The position numbers and the translations under genes were made by a program. 64,000 nucleotides of DNA from Pseudomonas sp. PSB18 (lineage in GTDB: Bacteria > Pseudomonadota > Gammaproteobacteria > Pseudomonadales > Pseudomonadaceae), in the NCBI RefSeq assembly GCF_014596565.1, contig NZ_NOIN01000003.1:124001-188000 (forward strand), written 5' to 3'. Within the stretch, counting starts at the first letter, position 1. Each line of letters starts with the position of its first letter. This document shows, in pieces, positions 52,421-61,278 of this stretch. The notes below the pieces were generated by a model. The model was given only the letters and a program-made list of their open reading frames with translations. It had not been told where the DNA came from and made no database searches.

Positions 52421-53917
52421 TCAGGCAGCAGCGTCGTACTGCAGGCGGAATTGGTTGAGCAGTGCGAACACCCGCAGGCCATTGATGTAATCCGGTGGGA
52501 ACAGCACATTGACCCGGCTCGGATCCTGGCTGTCGCGCTCGACGATCAGGTGTTCAGCGAACAGCTCGGCGTTTTCCACATGGCCTTCCAGCTCGAGCTT
52601 GGCGTACTGGGCGATCAGCTCGCCGCGAATCGTGCTCGGGGTCACGATGGGCTGGCCGGCGCCGAAGCGGGTGCCGTCGGAGGCCAGTTTGTGGCGACCG
52701 TACTTGCTGGTGATCACGCTTTGCAGACGACGCACGATGAACGCCGACTGGTGCATGGTTTCGCTGTCCAGGTAAGAGTTGTCAGCCTGGCCGAAGGCAT
52801 TTTTCTGATACGTGGTGATGGAACGCTGAATACGCACGTAGCCGCCTTCGTAGTAGGCGGTTGCGATGCCGTAGTTGAGCAGCGACTGGCGCTCGGTCAA
52901 GGTGAAGCGTTCGCTGGCCGGTGCCGGATCCAGGCCCGGCAGGCTGCCGCTCTGGGTCGGACGGCTGGCGTCGGCCGAGATGAACACGGCGGTGCGCGCG
53001 GCCAATGCGGCGGCCTGGACCCACGACGGTTGCGGCACGCCCGGTTCCAGGGCCTGAATGGTCATGTGCTGGTCGTTGCGCGCCTGGCCGGCCGCCACCA
53101 GAGTGCCGATGGTGCCGCGCTTGGCACTGTAGACATGGCCGAACAACTGCTTGGCCCAGGACCAGCGACCGGTGCTGTCGTCCATGACCGCTTGCCAGGT
53201 GTTCAGGCTCGACAGGTCGGACCACGGCATGGCGATGAACTCGAACGGCTCGTCACCCAGGGCCGCGACGGCGGCGGTCTGGTCCGGCACGCCAGCGCCA
53301 CCGGTCATGGGGTTGATGGCAGTGGTCAGGCCCGCGGGGGTGTCTTCACCGTTGCTCTTGCCCAGGCGATTGAACTGCAGGCTGATGTCGTTGCCACTGT
53401 CGCCGGTCCATTTGGCACTGAGGGTCACCACGCCGTCGACGGCCGCGGCGGTCACTGGCAGGTCGGCTGTCGCGTTGACTTTCAAGGCCAGCGCCGTGGC
53501 GGCCTGGGCTGCGGTGGCACCGTTGACGATAGCCGTCTGGACGCGTACGCCGCCGACGTATAGGTTGAGCACGCCACTTTCGGTGGCGGTGCCGGTAAAG
53601 GTCAGCACGCCCTTGGCGATGGCGCCTTCGACGTTGTGCAGCGGCAGGCACCAGATTTCGCCGAGCGGGTCGGTCTTGCGCCAGGTCTCGTACATCGAGG
53701 CGAGCATCGAGCCCTGCCCACCGACACTTTTAGCCAGGGCGACGCTGGAGACCAGCACCAGCTTGCCGACTTCTGCCGGGGCGATGTTGTCGTTGACCTG
53801 GGCGACGATCAACCGGCGCATGGCCGACGACGCGCTATTGGCGGCCGAGTTGTCCATTTCGGCGTAGAACAGCGGAACACGAATGTCCGCGGGGATGTTG
53901 CTGAATCCGATCGCCAT
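52421..53917 (-). CDS. Tail sheath protein (Mu gpL/gp39-like)
   Basis: This 498-residue contractile sheath protein begins MAIGFSNIPADIRVPLFYAE and ends NQFRLQYDAAA, as in Mu gpL; length is close to Mu gpL. The ATG at 53917 overlaps the stop of the DUF2635 gene (TAATG), and the in-frame upstream extension is a shadow. Contraction of this sheath powers membrane puncture. Confidence 0.95.
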   Translation of the reverse strand: MAIGFSNIPADIRVPLFYAEMDNSAANSASSAMRRLIVAQVNDNIAPAEVGKLVLVSSVALAKSVGGQGSMLASMYETWRKTDPLGEIWCLPLHNVEGAIAKGVLTFTGTATESGVLNLYVGGVRVQTAIVNGATAAQAATALALKVNATADLPVTAAAVDGVVTLSAKWTGDSGNDISLQFNRLGKSNGEDTPAGLTTAINPMTGGAGVPDQTAAVAALGDEPFEFIAMPWSDLSSLNTWQAVMDDSTGRWSWAKQLFGHVYSAKRGTIGTLVAAGQARNDQHMTIQALEPGVPQPSWVQAAALAARTAVFISADASRPTQSGSLPGLDPAPASERFTLTERQSLLNYGIATAYYEGGYVRIQRSITTYQKNAFGQADNSYLDSETMHQSAFIVRRLQSVITSKYGRHKLASDGTRFGAGQPIVTPSTIRGELIAQYAKLELEGHVENAELFAEHLIVERDSQDPSRVNVLFPPDYINGLRVFALLNQFRLQYDAAA

Positions 53918-54099
53918 TATTTGGCTCCCTGTGGTTTGGCCGCTTTCACGGCTTTGGTAGTGATATCGCCGTCGGCCAGACGTCGACGCCACCAGGCGTT
54001 GTCCGGCACTTCACGGCCTTCTAGGGGCAACAGATCGCCCGCTTCCGGGTCCGGTACGACACGGCCCGGGGCCGGCAGCACGGTGATGCGTTTGCTCAT
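53917..54099 (-). CDS. DUF2635 protein (Mu gp38-like)
   Basis: This 60-residue protein (MSKRITVLPAPGRVVPDPEA, LPLEGREVPDNAWWRRRLAD) is the DUF2635 family gene that always precedes the Mu-type sheath gene. Function unknown. It overlaps both neighbours. Confidence 0.9.
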   Translation of the reverse strand: MSKRITVLPAPGRVVPDPEAGDLLPLEGREVPDNAWWRRRLADGDITTKAVKAAKPQGAK

Positions 54100-54680
54100 G
54101 GGGTTACGTCTCCAGAGAAAGTCAGTTCCAGGCGCCCGTCGGGGCCGGGACGTTTCAGGTTGGGGTCCGCCGGGTCGATGGCATCGACACGCACGGTGGC
54201 CCCGGTAAAGGACGACAAGCCGTCCAGTTCACGTTCGTGCCAGCTTTCGGCAGGCTGGCTCGCCAGATTGCGGCCCAGCTGGAACTCAGCGAAAAAGCGC
54301 AACCGGAACAACACTCGGTCGCTGTTGACCGAGATCGGTTCGCTGCCGTCGTATTCGATGCCGGTGTAAGTGACGCCGGGCTTGAACCCCACCAACCCGC
54401 GCCACAATTCGGCTCGCAGGTCGTGCAGCAGATCCAGCGCGGTTGTCGCGTCACTGGCATCGAGCACCAGCACCACGTCGAAACGGTCACGCACCGTTTG
54501 CAGCGTGACGTTCTGTGCCGTGTTCCGGCTCGCCACATCGGCGGTCGGCAGGACGTAGGCACACGGGGTTTGCAGTGGTGTGCCGGCTTGTAGCGTGGCG
54601 AGGTCCAGCCCCGCGACCACTCGGCTGGCGAGCGTCGGGCATTGCTCACGCAACTGCGTGAGGATCGGCGTGATCTTCAT
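54096..54680 (-). CDS. Mu gp37-family (DUF1834-like) tail protein
   Basis: This 194-residue protein (MKITPILTQLREQCPTLASR, FDVVLVLDASDATTALDLL) resembles Mu gp37, probably a tail terminator or completion protein. It is the first gene of the Mu/SfV-type module; upstream lies a REP array and the end of the P2-type module. Confidence 0.8.
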   Translation of the reverse strand: MKITPILTQLREQCPTLASRVVAGLDLATLQAGTPLQTPCAYVLPTADVASRNTAQNVTLQTVRDRFDVVLVLDASDATTALDLLHDLRAELWRGLVGFKPGVTYTGIEYDGSEPISVNSDRVLFRLRFFAEFQLGRNLASQPAESWHERELDGLSSFTGATVRVDAIDPADPNLKRPGPDGRLELTFSGDVTP

Positions 54681-54719
54681 GAAGAGTGCTCCGGTGATAG
54701 GCGAGTGGCTGTCAAAAAA

Positions 54720-55004
54720 CCTGTGGGAGCGAGCCTGCTCGCGATAGCAGTGGGTCAGTCGAAAAAGATGTCGAATGTGCTTCCGTCATCGCGAGCAGGC
54801 TCGCTCCCACAGTGGTCTTGCGTCATTCACGAATGCTGTGATCGCCAACGATTCAGGGTGGGAGCGAGCCTGCTCGCGATGGCGGTGGGTCAGTTGAATA
54901 GATGTTGGATATGCCGGCCTCATCGCGAGCAGGCTCGCTCCCACAGAGGTGCTGCGTCATTCACGAATGCTGTGATCGCCAACGATCCAGGGTGGGAGCG
55001 AGCA
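54720..55004. repeat. REP array at the junction of the two tailocin modules
   Basis: Two inverted REP pairs (about 54720-54815 and 54866-54945) and a truncated unit (54991-55004) occur. A 46-base segment beginning CGTCATTCACGAATGCTGTG is repeated between them with one mismatch, so the array grew by tandem duplication. The truncated unit abuts the gpD stop codon. The array occupies nearly all the 325-base gap. Confidence 0.9.
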
Positions 55005-55005
55005 G

Positions 55006-56022
55006 TCAGGCCTTGGCGTCGAGGCAGGTTGCGTCGATCTTGCAGCGATAGCTTTTTTCCCGGTCACCCGTGGCGGTGACCTTGTCGATCGACCAGCGGC
55101 CGCGCATGAAATCCGGCCAGGTCGGGTCCAGCAGGACGATGCCTTCGGCGGACAACCCCGGGTTGCCTGGGCATTCGATGGCGACCTTGAGGGCTTCGCG
55201 CATCAGCCTGCGCACTTCACCTTCACCGGCGGCGCGGGCGTCTTCTGCGCTCTGGAAATGCTGTCGAAGGATCTTGAACGGCGCGATGCCACTTTCCTCC
55301 ACCTGCACCTTGCCGGCCGCCGCATCCCACCAACGGGTCTTGCAGCCCTGGTATTTCGCCCGGGCGGTTTCATCGAGGACGGCGGAAATAAAAGCCTGAT
55401 CGCCAGGACGATTGTTCGTCGTCACCGACAGCTTGATCTCCGGCAAAACCTTGCCCGACAGCGACTTCGCCTGACCACGCCGAGCCAGCACATACACTTC
55501 GTTGATCGGTTTGGCGACGGCGTCATACCGGTGGGCCAACCGCGTCAGGAAGCCCATGTCGGTTTCGTTGGACTGGTCGACGTGCTCGATTTTTATCAGC
55601 GACAACTCCGGCGCCACGCGCGGCGAAAAACCATGCCTGGTGGTCAGTTCACGAAACAACGCGCCCAAAGTCGTCGGACCGTGGCTGACGGACCGGCGCT
55701 GCTTGAACCCGGTCTGGTCCGCCGCACTGAACGGTGCCGCCATGGCCACCAGCGTCAAGCGCAGGGGAAACAGCGTTGGCGTGCGCCGGGTAATGACGAA
55801 CTCCCCCTTGTCCACCAGCCCGGACTCCAGGTAACCCACCCGCAGACCAATTTTTCCTCCCAGACTGGGTAACCCTTCAAGCCCTTCCAGGCTGATGACG
55901 AGGGTCAACTGATCGGACTCGATCCCCGCCGCGTCGACGTGGGTCCAACTGAGCAATCGCTCATTGAGCAGTGCCGCATTCGCACCATAGATTTCCACTG
56001 CGGGCGTGAAACCCAGTGACAT
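55006..56022 (-). CDS. Late control D/baseplate hub protein (P2 gpD-like)
   Basis: This 338-residue protein begins MSLGFTPAVEIYGANAALLN and contains HGPTTLGALFRELTTRHGF and ETDMGFLTRLAHRYDAVAKP, typical of P2 gpD, the hub at the base of the P2 tail. In P2 the regulator ogr follows D; here the Mu-type module follows instead. Confidence 0.93.
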   Translation of the reverse strand: MSLGFTPAVEIYGANAALLNERLLSWTHVDAAGIESDQLTLVISLEGLEGLPSLGGKIGLRVGYLESGLVDKGEFVITRRTPTLFPLRLTLVAMAAPFSAADQTGFKQRRSVSHGPTTLGALFRELTTRHGFSPRVAPELSLIKIEHVDQSNETDMGFLTRLAHRYDAVAKPINEVYVLARRGQAKSLSGKVLPEIKLSVTTNNRPGDQAFISAVLDETARAKYQGCKTRWWDAAAGKVQVEESGIAPFKILRQHFQSAEDARAAGEGEVRRLMREALKVAIECPGNPGLSAEGIVLLDPTWPDFMRGRWSIDKVTATGDREKSYRCKIDATCLDAKA

Positions 56023-56031
56023 GTTGCCTCC

Positions 56032-56244
56032 TTAATCCCAAGCCGATACCGGTGCGGGTGCAGCGGGTTTCAGGTCCACTTCCGGCAGGGCAACCCACAC
56101 CCCCGCCGGCAGCACCGGCCCCCATTCGGCCAGCCCGGGATTGAGCAGCCAGAGCGCTTGCTCGGTGGCATCGTCACAACACTCGAGCTCGCGGTACAGC
56201 AACAGATTCACCGAATCACCGGCGATACTTCGAACCCTACGCAT
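56032..56244 (-). CDS. Tail protein X (P2 gpX-like)
   Basis: This 70-residue protein (RSIAGDSVNLLLYRELECCD, LNPGLAEWGPVLPAGVWVAL) has the LysM-like fold of P2 gpX, thought to help attach the hub to peptidoglycan-facing parts of the tail. It overlaps the U gene by eight bases. Confidence 0.9.
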   Translation of the reverse strand: MRRVRSIAGDSVNLLLYRELECCDDATEQALWLLNPGLAEWGPVLPAGVWVALPEVDLKPAAPAPVSAWD

Positions 56245-56620
56245 TGGCGAACTCCGTCAATTCAATCACCCAGCCGACCACCATCGCCGTGCCGTCATCG
56301 ATGACCTCGGTCTGGGTTTCCGACACCTTGTTGATCTGCCACAACCCCCAGTTGCGCCCAATGCCATCCACCAACGGCACAGGCACGCGCAAGGCCTGCA
56401 ATGCACGCAGCTCATCGAGCCGATCCATGGCGGTCGCATACATCGATTTGCCAGTGATGGTCAGCCCTTGCAGGCCTTGGCCGACCTGGCTGGACTTGGG
56501 TTTGCTGGTGAGGATGTCGATGCTCTTCCAACCGCCATCCGAGGTGCGTACCAGCGAGTGGTACGCGAAGTTTCTCGACAGCCCGAAAATGAAACTGCCG
56601 AGTGCCATTTGCTGACGCAT
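56237..56620 (-). CDS. Tail protein U (P2 gpU-like)
   Basis: This 127-residue protein (GSFIFGLSRNFAYHSLVRTS, WKSIDILTSKPKSSQVGQGL) is P2 gpU, a baseplate/tail completion component. The ATG at 56620 overlaps the tape-measure stop by one base (TGATG); a GTG one codon earlier is in frame. Confidence 0.92.
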   Translation of the reverse strand: MRQQMALGSFIFGLSRNFAYHSLVRTSDGGWKSIDILTSKPKSSQVGQGLQGLTITGKSMYATAMDRLDELRALQALRVPVPLVDGIGRNWGLWQINKVSETQTEVIDDGTAMVVGWVIELTEFANA

Positions 56621-58749
56621 CACGTACCTCCGTCGGTCAGGGCCGCGTCACTGCGCATGGCCAGTGAGTTGGGCATGGTTGTCAGGCCGAACTGGCCGGT
56701 GATCTGCTGCACCACCAGATTGGCCAACTGACTGGCGCTGGCCTGGTCCTGACCGTTGATGTAGATGTTGGCGGTCATGGTGTTTTGTTGAGTGCTGGTC
56801 TGGCTGCTGGTGAGGTCTTTGCTGACCTGTTCCGGGGCGTCGAGCTTGTCGGCGGGGGTGGCCAGTTTTTCACCCAGCCACTCACCGCCCCAACTGCCCG
56901 CCATGCTTCCCAGCAAACCACCGATTACACCTCCCACCGCGGTTCCCAGGATGGGCACCACGCTGCCGATCATCGCGCCAGCGGCGGCACCGGCGTAGGT
57001 TCCTGCAAGCCCGCCACCGGCAGAACCCAATGCCCTGCCGACCGCTTTGTCATCACCGTCTTGCAGGCCTTTGGCGACATCGTAGCCAGCGCTGAGCAAC
57101 ATCAGCGGCGCGGCGCGGCGGGTGACCGCCGAGCCCATCCTGGCGGCGCCCAGCAAACGACTCTCGCTCGCCACGGACGGTACCGGGATGGAAGCCGACT
57201 TAGCGACATTGCCTTGCCTGGCGCGTCGGGTCGTCTTCTTGCCCTTGCGGCGCTGTTCCGGCGCATCGACCGTCAGGTCCTGCGCCTCGGAAATCTGCCT
57301 GGCACCGGCCAGCGCCAGGAGTTTAGTCGCGGCCGCCGTGACGGCCGAAACCATCGCGACTTTGATCTCGGCACCGCGTGCCAATGCCAGGGCCCCTGCG
57401 AGTACCAGCAATCCGGCGGTCGCTTTCGGTTGGGCCTGGGCCACTTCACTCAGGCCATCGGCCAGGGCGCCAAGCGATACCATGACGCCGTCGGTCAACG
57501 GCGCCAGGGCATTGCCGCCCTCAGCAAACATCCGGTTCTTGCTGGCATCCAGCGCATTGAAGCGCCCCTGGGAGGTATTCCCCAGCGCCTCGGCAGTGGC
57601 CGCCAGCGAACCGTTGAATTTTGGTAGTGCTCCATCGGGGGTGCGTTCGGACACCAACGTGAACGCTTTCTGAACGCCTTCCGGCTTCTTCAGCAGTTCC
57701 AGAATCGCCGCGTTGTCACCAAACAGTGTCTTGGTCAGCGCTTGCTGTTCTTGCGCAGGTTTCTGCTTGAGGGCTTCCAGCACCTGGCTGATCATGCCGG
57801 CTGCGTCGTTGCGCAAGCCGTTGGCGATCACAGCAGGATCAAACTTGGGGTTCAGTTCCGCCCAGGCCTTGCGTTGCTCAGGCGTTGCCGCGTTGCCCTG
57901 GGCCAATGCCGTGGTGAACCCTTTTGCCGCATCACCGGCATCCGCCTTGCTCACGCCGCTGTTGAGGAACGCCGCCGCGAGGGCCGCCACCTGTTCCGGG
58001 GTCATCCCCGCGGCGAGGCCCGCCTCGCCACTGCGCTGCACTACTGCGCCGATATCGGCCGCCTTGACATTCAGGCCGCTGTTGCCGAGGTGGTTGGTGG
58101 CATCTGCCAGCGTCTGGCGTTGCCCCCGATCCAGGTTCATCGAGCTGCGCCAACCCAGCAGCATCTCGCTGGCGGTCTTGACGTCGAGGTTGAGCGCCGA
58201 CGCCATCACTGCGCTGTCGCGGGTGAAACTCAGCAGTTCATCCTGCCGTTTGGCCGGATCGGAGCCTTCTCCGATGCCCGCCTTCGCCGCCGCCAGTTCG
58301 ACCTGGACCAACTGGACCGCCGTGGCCCCGCTGGGCGCGACCTGTTTGTCGGCAGCCATTTTCAGGTTGGCCTGCGACAGCTGCTGCAACGCGGCCCTAT
58401 CCAGCTTCAGTACTTGGTTGAGTTCGACCATCGCCAACTCGGTCGCCATCGCAGATTTCAGCAGACCCGGCGGCGCCTGCTGGTCGACGTCGGCCTTGAG
58501 CTTCGACTTCGGCTCACTGTTTGGCGCCGGCACCGAAGCACCGGCCTTGAGCAACGACTGCTGCACCGACAGGGCGACGTTCAACGAAGCCAGCGTTTCC
58601 CGCAACTTGACCTGCTCCGACACCAGCAGGCGAATGTCGAGACTGGCCGTGCTCAGGGCCAGGTTCAGCCCCGACGTTTCAGACACACTGCCCAGTGACG
58701 GCAACTCGATGCTGGCCGCACCGGACAGCGAATACTTACTCTCTGCCAT
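56620..58749 (-). CDS. Tape measure protein (P2 gpT-like)
   Basis: This 709-residue protein has long helical stretches, a hydrophobic segment near 450 (ATAGLLVLAGALALARGAEIK), a Lys/Arg patch (RRKGKKTTRRARQG) and a glycine/alanine-rich part near 600-640. Such proteins fix tube length and may enter the target membrane. It is about 200 residues longer than the Mu-type tape measure in this island. Confidence 0.93.
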   Translation of the reverse strand: MAESKYSLSGAASIELPSLGSVSETSGLNLALSTASLDIRLLVSEQVKLRETLASLNVALSVQQSLLKAGASVPAPNSEPKSKLKADVDQQAPPGLLKSAMATELAMVELNQVLKLDRAALQQLSQANLKMAADKQVAPSGATAVQLVQVELAAAKAGIGEGSDPAKRQDELLSFTRDSAVMASALNLDVKTASEMLLGWRSSMNLDRGQRQTLADATNHLGNSGLNVKAADIGAVVQRSGEAGLAAGMTPEQVAALAAAFLNSGVSKADAGDAAKGFTTALAQGNAATPEQRKAWAELNPKFDPAVIANGLRNDAAGMISQVLEALKQKPAQEQQALTKTLFGDNAAILELLKKPEGVQKAFTLVSERTPDGALPKFNGSLAATAEALGNTSQGRFNALDASKNRMFAEGGNALAPLTDGVMVSLGALADGLSEVAQAQPKATAGLLVLAGALALARGAEIKVAMVSAVTAAATKLLALAGARQISEAQDLTVDAPEQRRKGKKTTRRARQGNVAKSASIPVPSVASESRLLGAARMGSAVTRRAAPLMLLSAGYDVAKGLQDGDDKAVGRALGSAGGGLAGTYAGAAAGAMIGSVVPILGTAVGGVIGGLLGSMAGSWGGEWLGEKLATPADKLDAPEQVSKDLTSSQTSTQQNTMTANIYINGQDQASASQLANLVVQQITGQFGLTTMPNSLAMRSDAALTDGGT

Positions 58750-58755
58750 CCCGCT

Positions 58756-59462
58756 CTACTCCTGTTTCACGCCAAGGCGAGTGATCGCGATGTCGTAACG
58801 GCGCAATGCCTTGCCGGCGTCCCATTCCAGAATTTCCGCTTCACTTACCGGGTAAATGAGCGGCACCACATCGAGGATCACTTCGATGTCGCGCTCCGAA
58901 AGAAGTCCGCCGGTTTGTTTAAAAAATCGTCGATGCGCACCTGCAGTTGTGTCCAGTCAGGCACGGTCAGCAGGTCCAGGTCGGGCAGCATCAGGCCGGT
59001 GCAATGGGCGGTGATGAACTCGGCGCGTTCTTTCGCCGTCTTCAGTTTTTTCATCGCCTTGGTGGCCCGGAGTACCGGCATTTCCAGGGCCAGCGAGGTC
59101 ACGCTGCGGCCCGCCACGTTGAGTGGTTGCAGCAGTTGCACCTGGTCGGGATCGGCCGGTGCGTGGTCCCCTTCGGCGACCTGTTCGAGGAAATACGCCG
59201 CAGGACGGGTCGACATGTCGTGCACGTACTGGGCGATGCTCACGTAGTCCGGGCGCTTGAGCTGATCCAGTTCCTTGGCCGACAGGCCGGTGGCCAACTT
59301 GGCCAGCTCGAAGAACTGGTCGTCCTCATCGTCGCCGGCACGGGCCAGGGCGTCTTTCTGCGCGGCGTAGAACAGGGGTTTGAGTTGCAACTGGTCGATC
59401 TGCGATCCGTTGTCACCGGTGATAGGTGACAGCAGAAGGTGTTGGGGAGGCGTCCAGGACAT
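58756..59462 (-). CDS. Tail assembly chaperone, -1 frameshift fusion product (P2 E+E'-like)
   Basis: Slippage at T TTT TTA or T TTA AAC (58926-58917) continues into a frame reading KQTGGLLSERDIEVILDVVP and ending GVKQE at a TAG six bases before the tape-measure ATG. The extension is about 54 residues without its own start. Both heptamers are in register, so either gives the same product. This parallels the P2 E/E' frameshift. Confidence 0.85.
58878..59462 (-). CDS. Tail assembly chaperone, unshifted product, with two tandem domains
   Basis: This 194-residue protein is about twice the length of P2 gpE (91 residues). Its halves look alike: L.L.PL..A.....A followed by LDQLKRPDYVSIAQYVHDM in the first and LDLLTVPDWTQLQVRIDDFL in the second, the pattern of Phage_TAC_7-type chaperones. 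An internal duplication is likely. The frameshift site is at the end of the second half. Confidence 0.8.
   Translation of the reverse strand: MSWTPPQHLLLSPITGDNGSQIDQLQLKPLFYAAQKDALARAGDDEDDQFFELAKLATGLSAKELDQLKRPDYVSIAQYVHDMSTRPAAYFLEQVAEGDHAPADPDQVQLLQPLNVAGRSVTSLALEMPVLRATKAMKKLKTAKERAEFITAHCTGLMLPDLDLLTVPDWTQLQVRIDDFLNKPADFFRSATSK
58917..58926 (-). promoter_or_regulatory. Overlapping slippery heptamers (P2-like chaperone)
   Basis: TTTTTTAAAC contains T TTT TTA and T TTA AAC, both in the zero frame of the chaperone (X XXY YYZ). TTTAAAC is among the most efficient known -1 slippery sequences. Confidence 0.82.
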
Positions 59463-59493
59463 GAATCAATTCCTTGGGTGAATGTGGGCCCCT

Positions 59494-59583
59494 TGTGGGA
59501 GCGAGCCTGCTCGCGAATGCGCCAGTACCTTCAGCATCAAGGTGTCTGGCACACCGCTATCGCGAGCAGGCTCGCTCCCACAG
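59494..59583. repeat. REP doublet inside the P2-like module
   Basis: An inverted pair of GTGGGAGCGAGC units separated by about 40 bases lies between the tube and chaperone genes. Confidence 0.9.
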
Positions 59584-59603
59584 GGACGGTGTTCAACTGA
59601 GGT

Positions 59604-60110
59604 TCAAGGCAACAGCACCGCACGGCGCGCATCGCCGAGAATGTCGACGCCGTTGAGCACGAACTTCTGGGTGCGTACGTCGATGTCGATCACCGGAACG
59701 CCGTTTTCCAGGCGGTTGTAGGTGCGGCACGACAGCTCAAGATTGGTCTTGGGCTTCTCACCCATCTTCAGCGCGGTCTCTTCCAGGGATTTCAGCTTGC
59801 CGCCGACGGTGTGGTAGGTGAACCAGGTGTTGCCATCCTGATCCTGGCCGGCTTCACGCACGTTCAGCAGGATGTCGTCACCGACGCTGACGCCCAGCGC
59901 CAGCATGATTTCCGGGCCGACACCTTGCAGGCTGAGCTTGGCGTTGAGGGCCTTGCCGCCCTTGGCCATTTCCTCGGTGATAAAGCGCCCACCGCGCATC
60001 TCTTCCATATCGAACTCGATCTTCGGCGGGGTGAATTCTTCCACGGTCGCCGACAACGGCAGGCCTTGCAGGGTGGCCGCGATGGCCTGTCTTACGCGGT
60101 TGGTAAACAT
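59604..60110 (-). CDS. Major tail tube protein (P2 FII-like)
   Basis: This 168-residue protein begins MFTNRVRQAIAATLQGLPLS and includes FDMEEMRGGRFITEEMAKGG and DIDVRTQKFVLNGVDILGD, as in P2 FII. It overlaps the sheath stop by one base. Confidence 0.95.
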   Translation of the reverse strand: MFTNRVRQAIAATLQGLPLSATVEEFTPPKIEFDMEEMRGGRFITEEMAKGGKALNAKLSLQGVGPEIMLALGVSVGDDILLNVREAGQDQDGNTWFTYHTVGGKLKSLEETALKMGEKPKTNLELSCRTYNRLENGVPVIDIDVRTQKFVLNGVDILGDARRAVLLP

Positions 60111-61276
60111 TAGAGAACGTCCTCCAGGAACTGCTCGATGATTTCATCGCGGGCGTTGAGTTGATAAATCATGTGTTCGTTCGGCGCGTAGCGGCCGTAG
60201 TCGATCACCACGTACCAGGTGCCGTTCTTGTACTTCTCGACACTGTTGAGTTCCGGATGCAGGTACACGCTGCCGCCCGGGATGGTTTCGTCGGCCACCA
60301 GGGTTTGCAGCCAGTCGTTGATGCGCTTGACCTCCTGGTCCATGAAGGACTTGGTCAGGTTCTTCGCCATGGCTTTCTGGCCGGCCTTGACCAGCTTGCG
60401 GCTGATAGCATCTTCCAGGCCGACGTAGCTGATGAACTTGCCGGTGATGGAGCGGTTGCCCAGCAGCGAGAAGCCGCCAAGGATGGTCCGGGCGTAGTAG
60501 CTGATGCCGTAGCGGTTGAGCAGGTCGCCTTCGGTGGAGGTGTCGAGGATGTTGTATTCCACGGTGCGCGAGACGTCCTCGGCGTAGGTCACCTGGTTGC
60601 CCGGGCTCTCCCATTGCTTGACCTTGGCGAGCGCGGCGATGGCCAGGCTCGATGGGGCCAGGAAGACGTTTTTCTTCGCGGCCTTGGAGTACACCGCCGG
60701 CATGTTGTGCACCACCAGGCAACGGTCGAAACCGAGGTCGGCGCCGCCCAGCTCCTGGCTGTAGGTCACCTGATCGGCGACCGCGGCATCCTTGCCGTCG
60801 AGTACCACGCGAGCCTTGATGCGCTTGCCGAACGAGGCGAACTCGCTGGCCACCGCTTTGGTGCCGGTGAAGCCCGGCGCGCCAATGATGGTCAAGTCCT
60901 CGGCCACGCCACTCAAGGCTGCCAGGCCCAGCTTGCGGCCGGTCTGCGCTTCGATGCCGCCGATGACGTTGTTCTGCGTATCGGCGGGGGTGGCGCCCTC
61001 TTCGACGATCACCACGTAGACCGGCACCTTGACCACTTTGAGGATCTGGAACACCGCGTGATACAGCGTACCGGCTTCGGTGCCGGTCGGATCGAGCAAC
61101 GCCTGGGTGGTGAAGCTGTTGATGCGGAACGGTGCGTTGCGCGGAATCAGCGGATCGGCCTTCGGCGCGGTGCCGACCAGCCCGATGACGTTGTCCCCAA
61201 GGCCACCCATGGCCTCGGGAGATTCGGTGGCATTGACGGTAATGCCGTTGTGCTCGAAGTTCAAAACCTCAGCCAT
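60110..61276 (-). CDS. Tail sheath protein (P2 FI-like)
   Basis: This 388-residue contractile sheath protein begins MAEVLNFEHNGITVNATESP and has AFRINSFTTQALLDPTGTE-like and NVFLAPSSLAIAALAKVKQW segments of the P2 FI/R-pyocin sheath family (P2 FI is 396). It is shorter and unrelated at sequence level to the Mu-type sheath at 52.4-53.9 kb, showing that two separate contractile particles are encoded. Confidence 0.95.
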   Translation of the reverse strand: MAEVLNFEHNGITVNATESPEAMGGLGDNVIGLVGTAPKADPLIPRNAPFRINSFTTQALLDPTGTEAGTLYHAVFQILKVVKVPVYVVIVEEGATPADTQNNVIGGIEAQTGRKLGLAALSGVAEDLTIIGAPGFTGTKAVASEFASFGKRIKARVVLDGKDAAVADQVTYSQELGGADLGFDRCLVVHNMPAVYSKAAKKNVFLAPSSLAIAALAKVKQWESPGNQVTYAEDVSRTVEYNILDTSTEGDLLNRYGISYYARTILGGFSLLGNRSITGKFISYVGLEDAISRKLVKAGQKAMAKNLTKSFMDQEVKRINDWLQTLVADETIPGGSVYLHPELNSVEKYKNGTWYVVIDYGRYAPNEHMIYQLNARDEIIEQFLEDVL

Positions 61277-61278
61277 GG

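Noticed and set aside
54720..55004. Possible CRISPR array
   Set aside because: The repeats are REP palindromes in inverted pairs with repeated, not unique, intervening sequence, and no cas gene is present.
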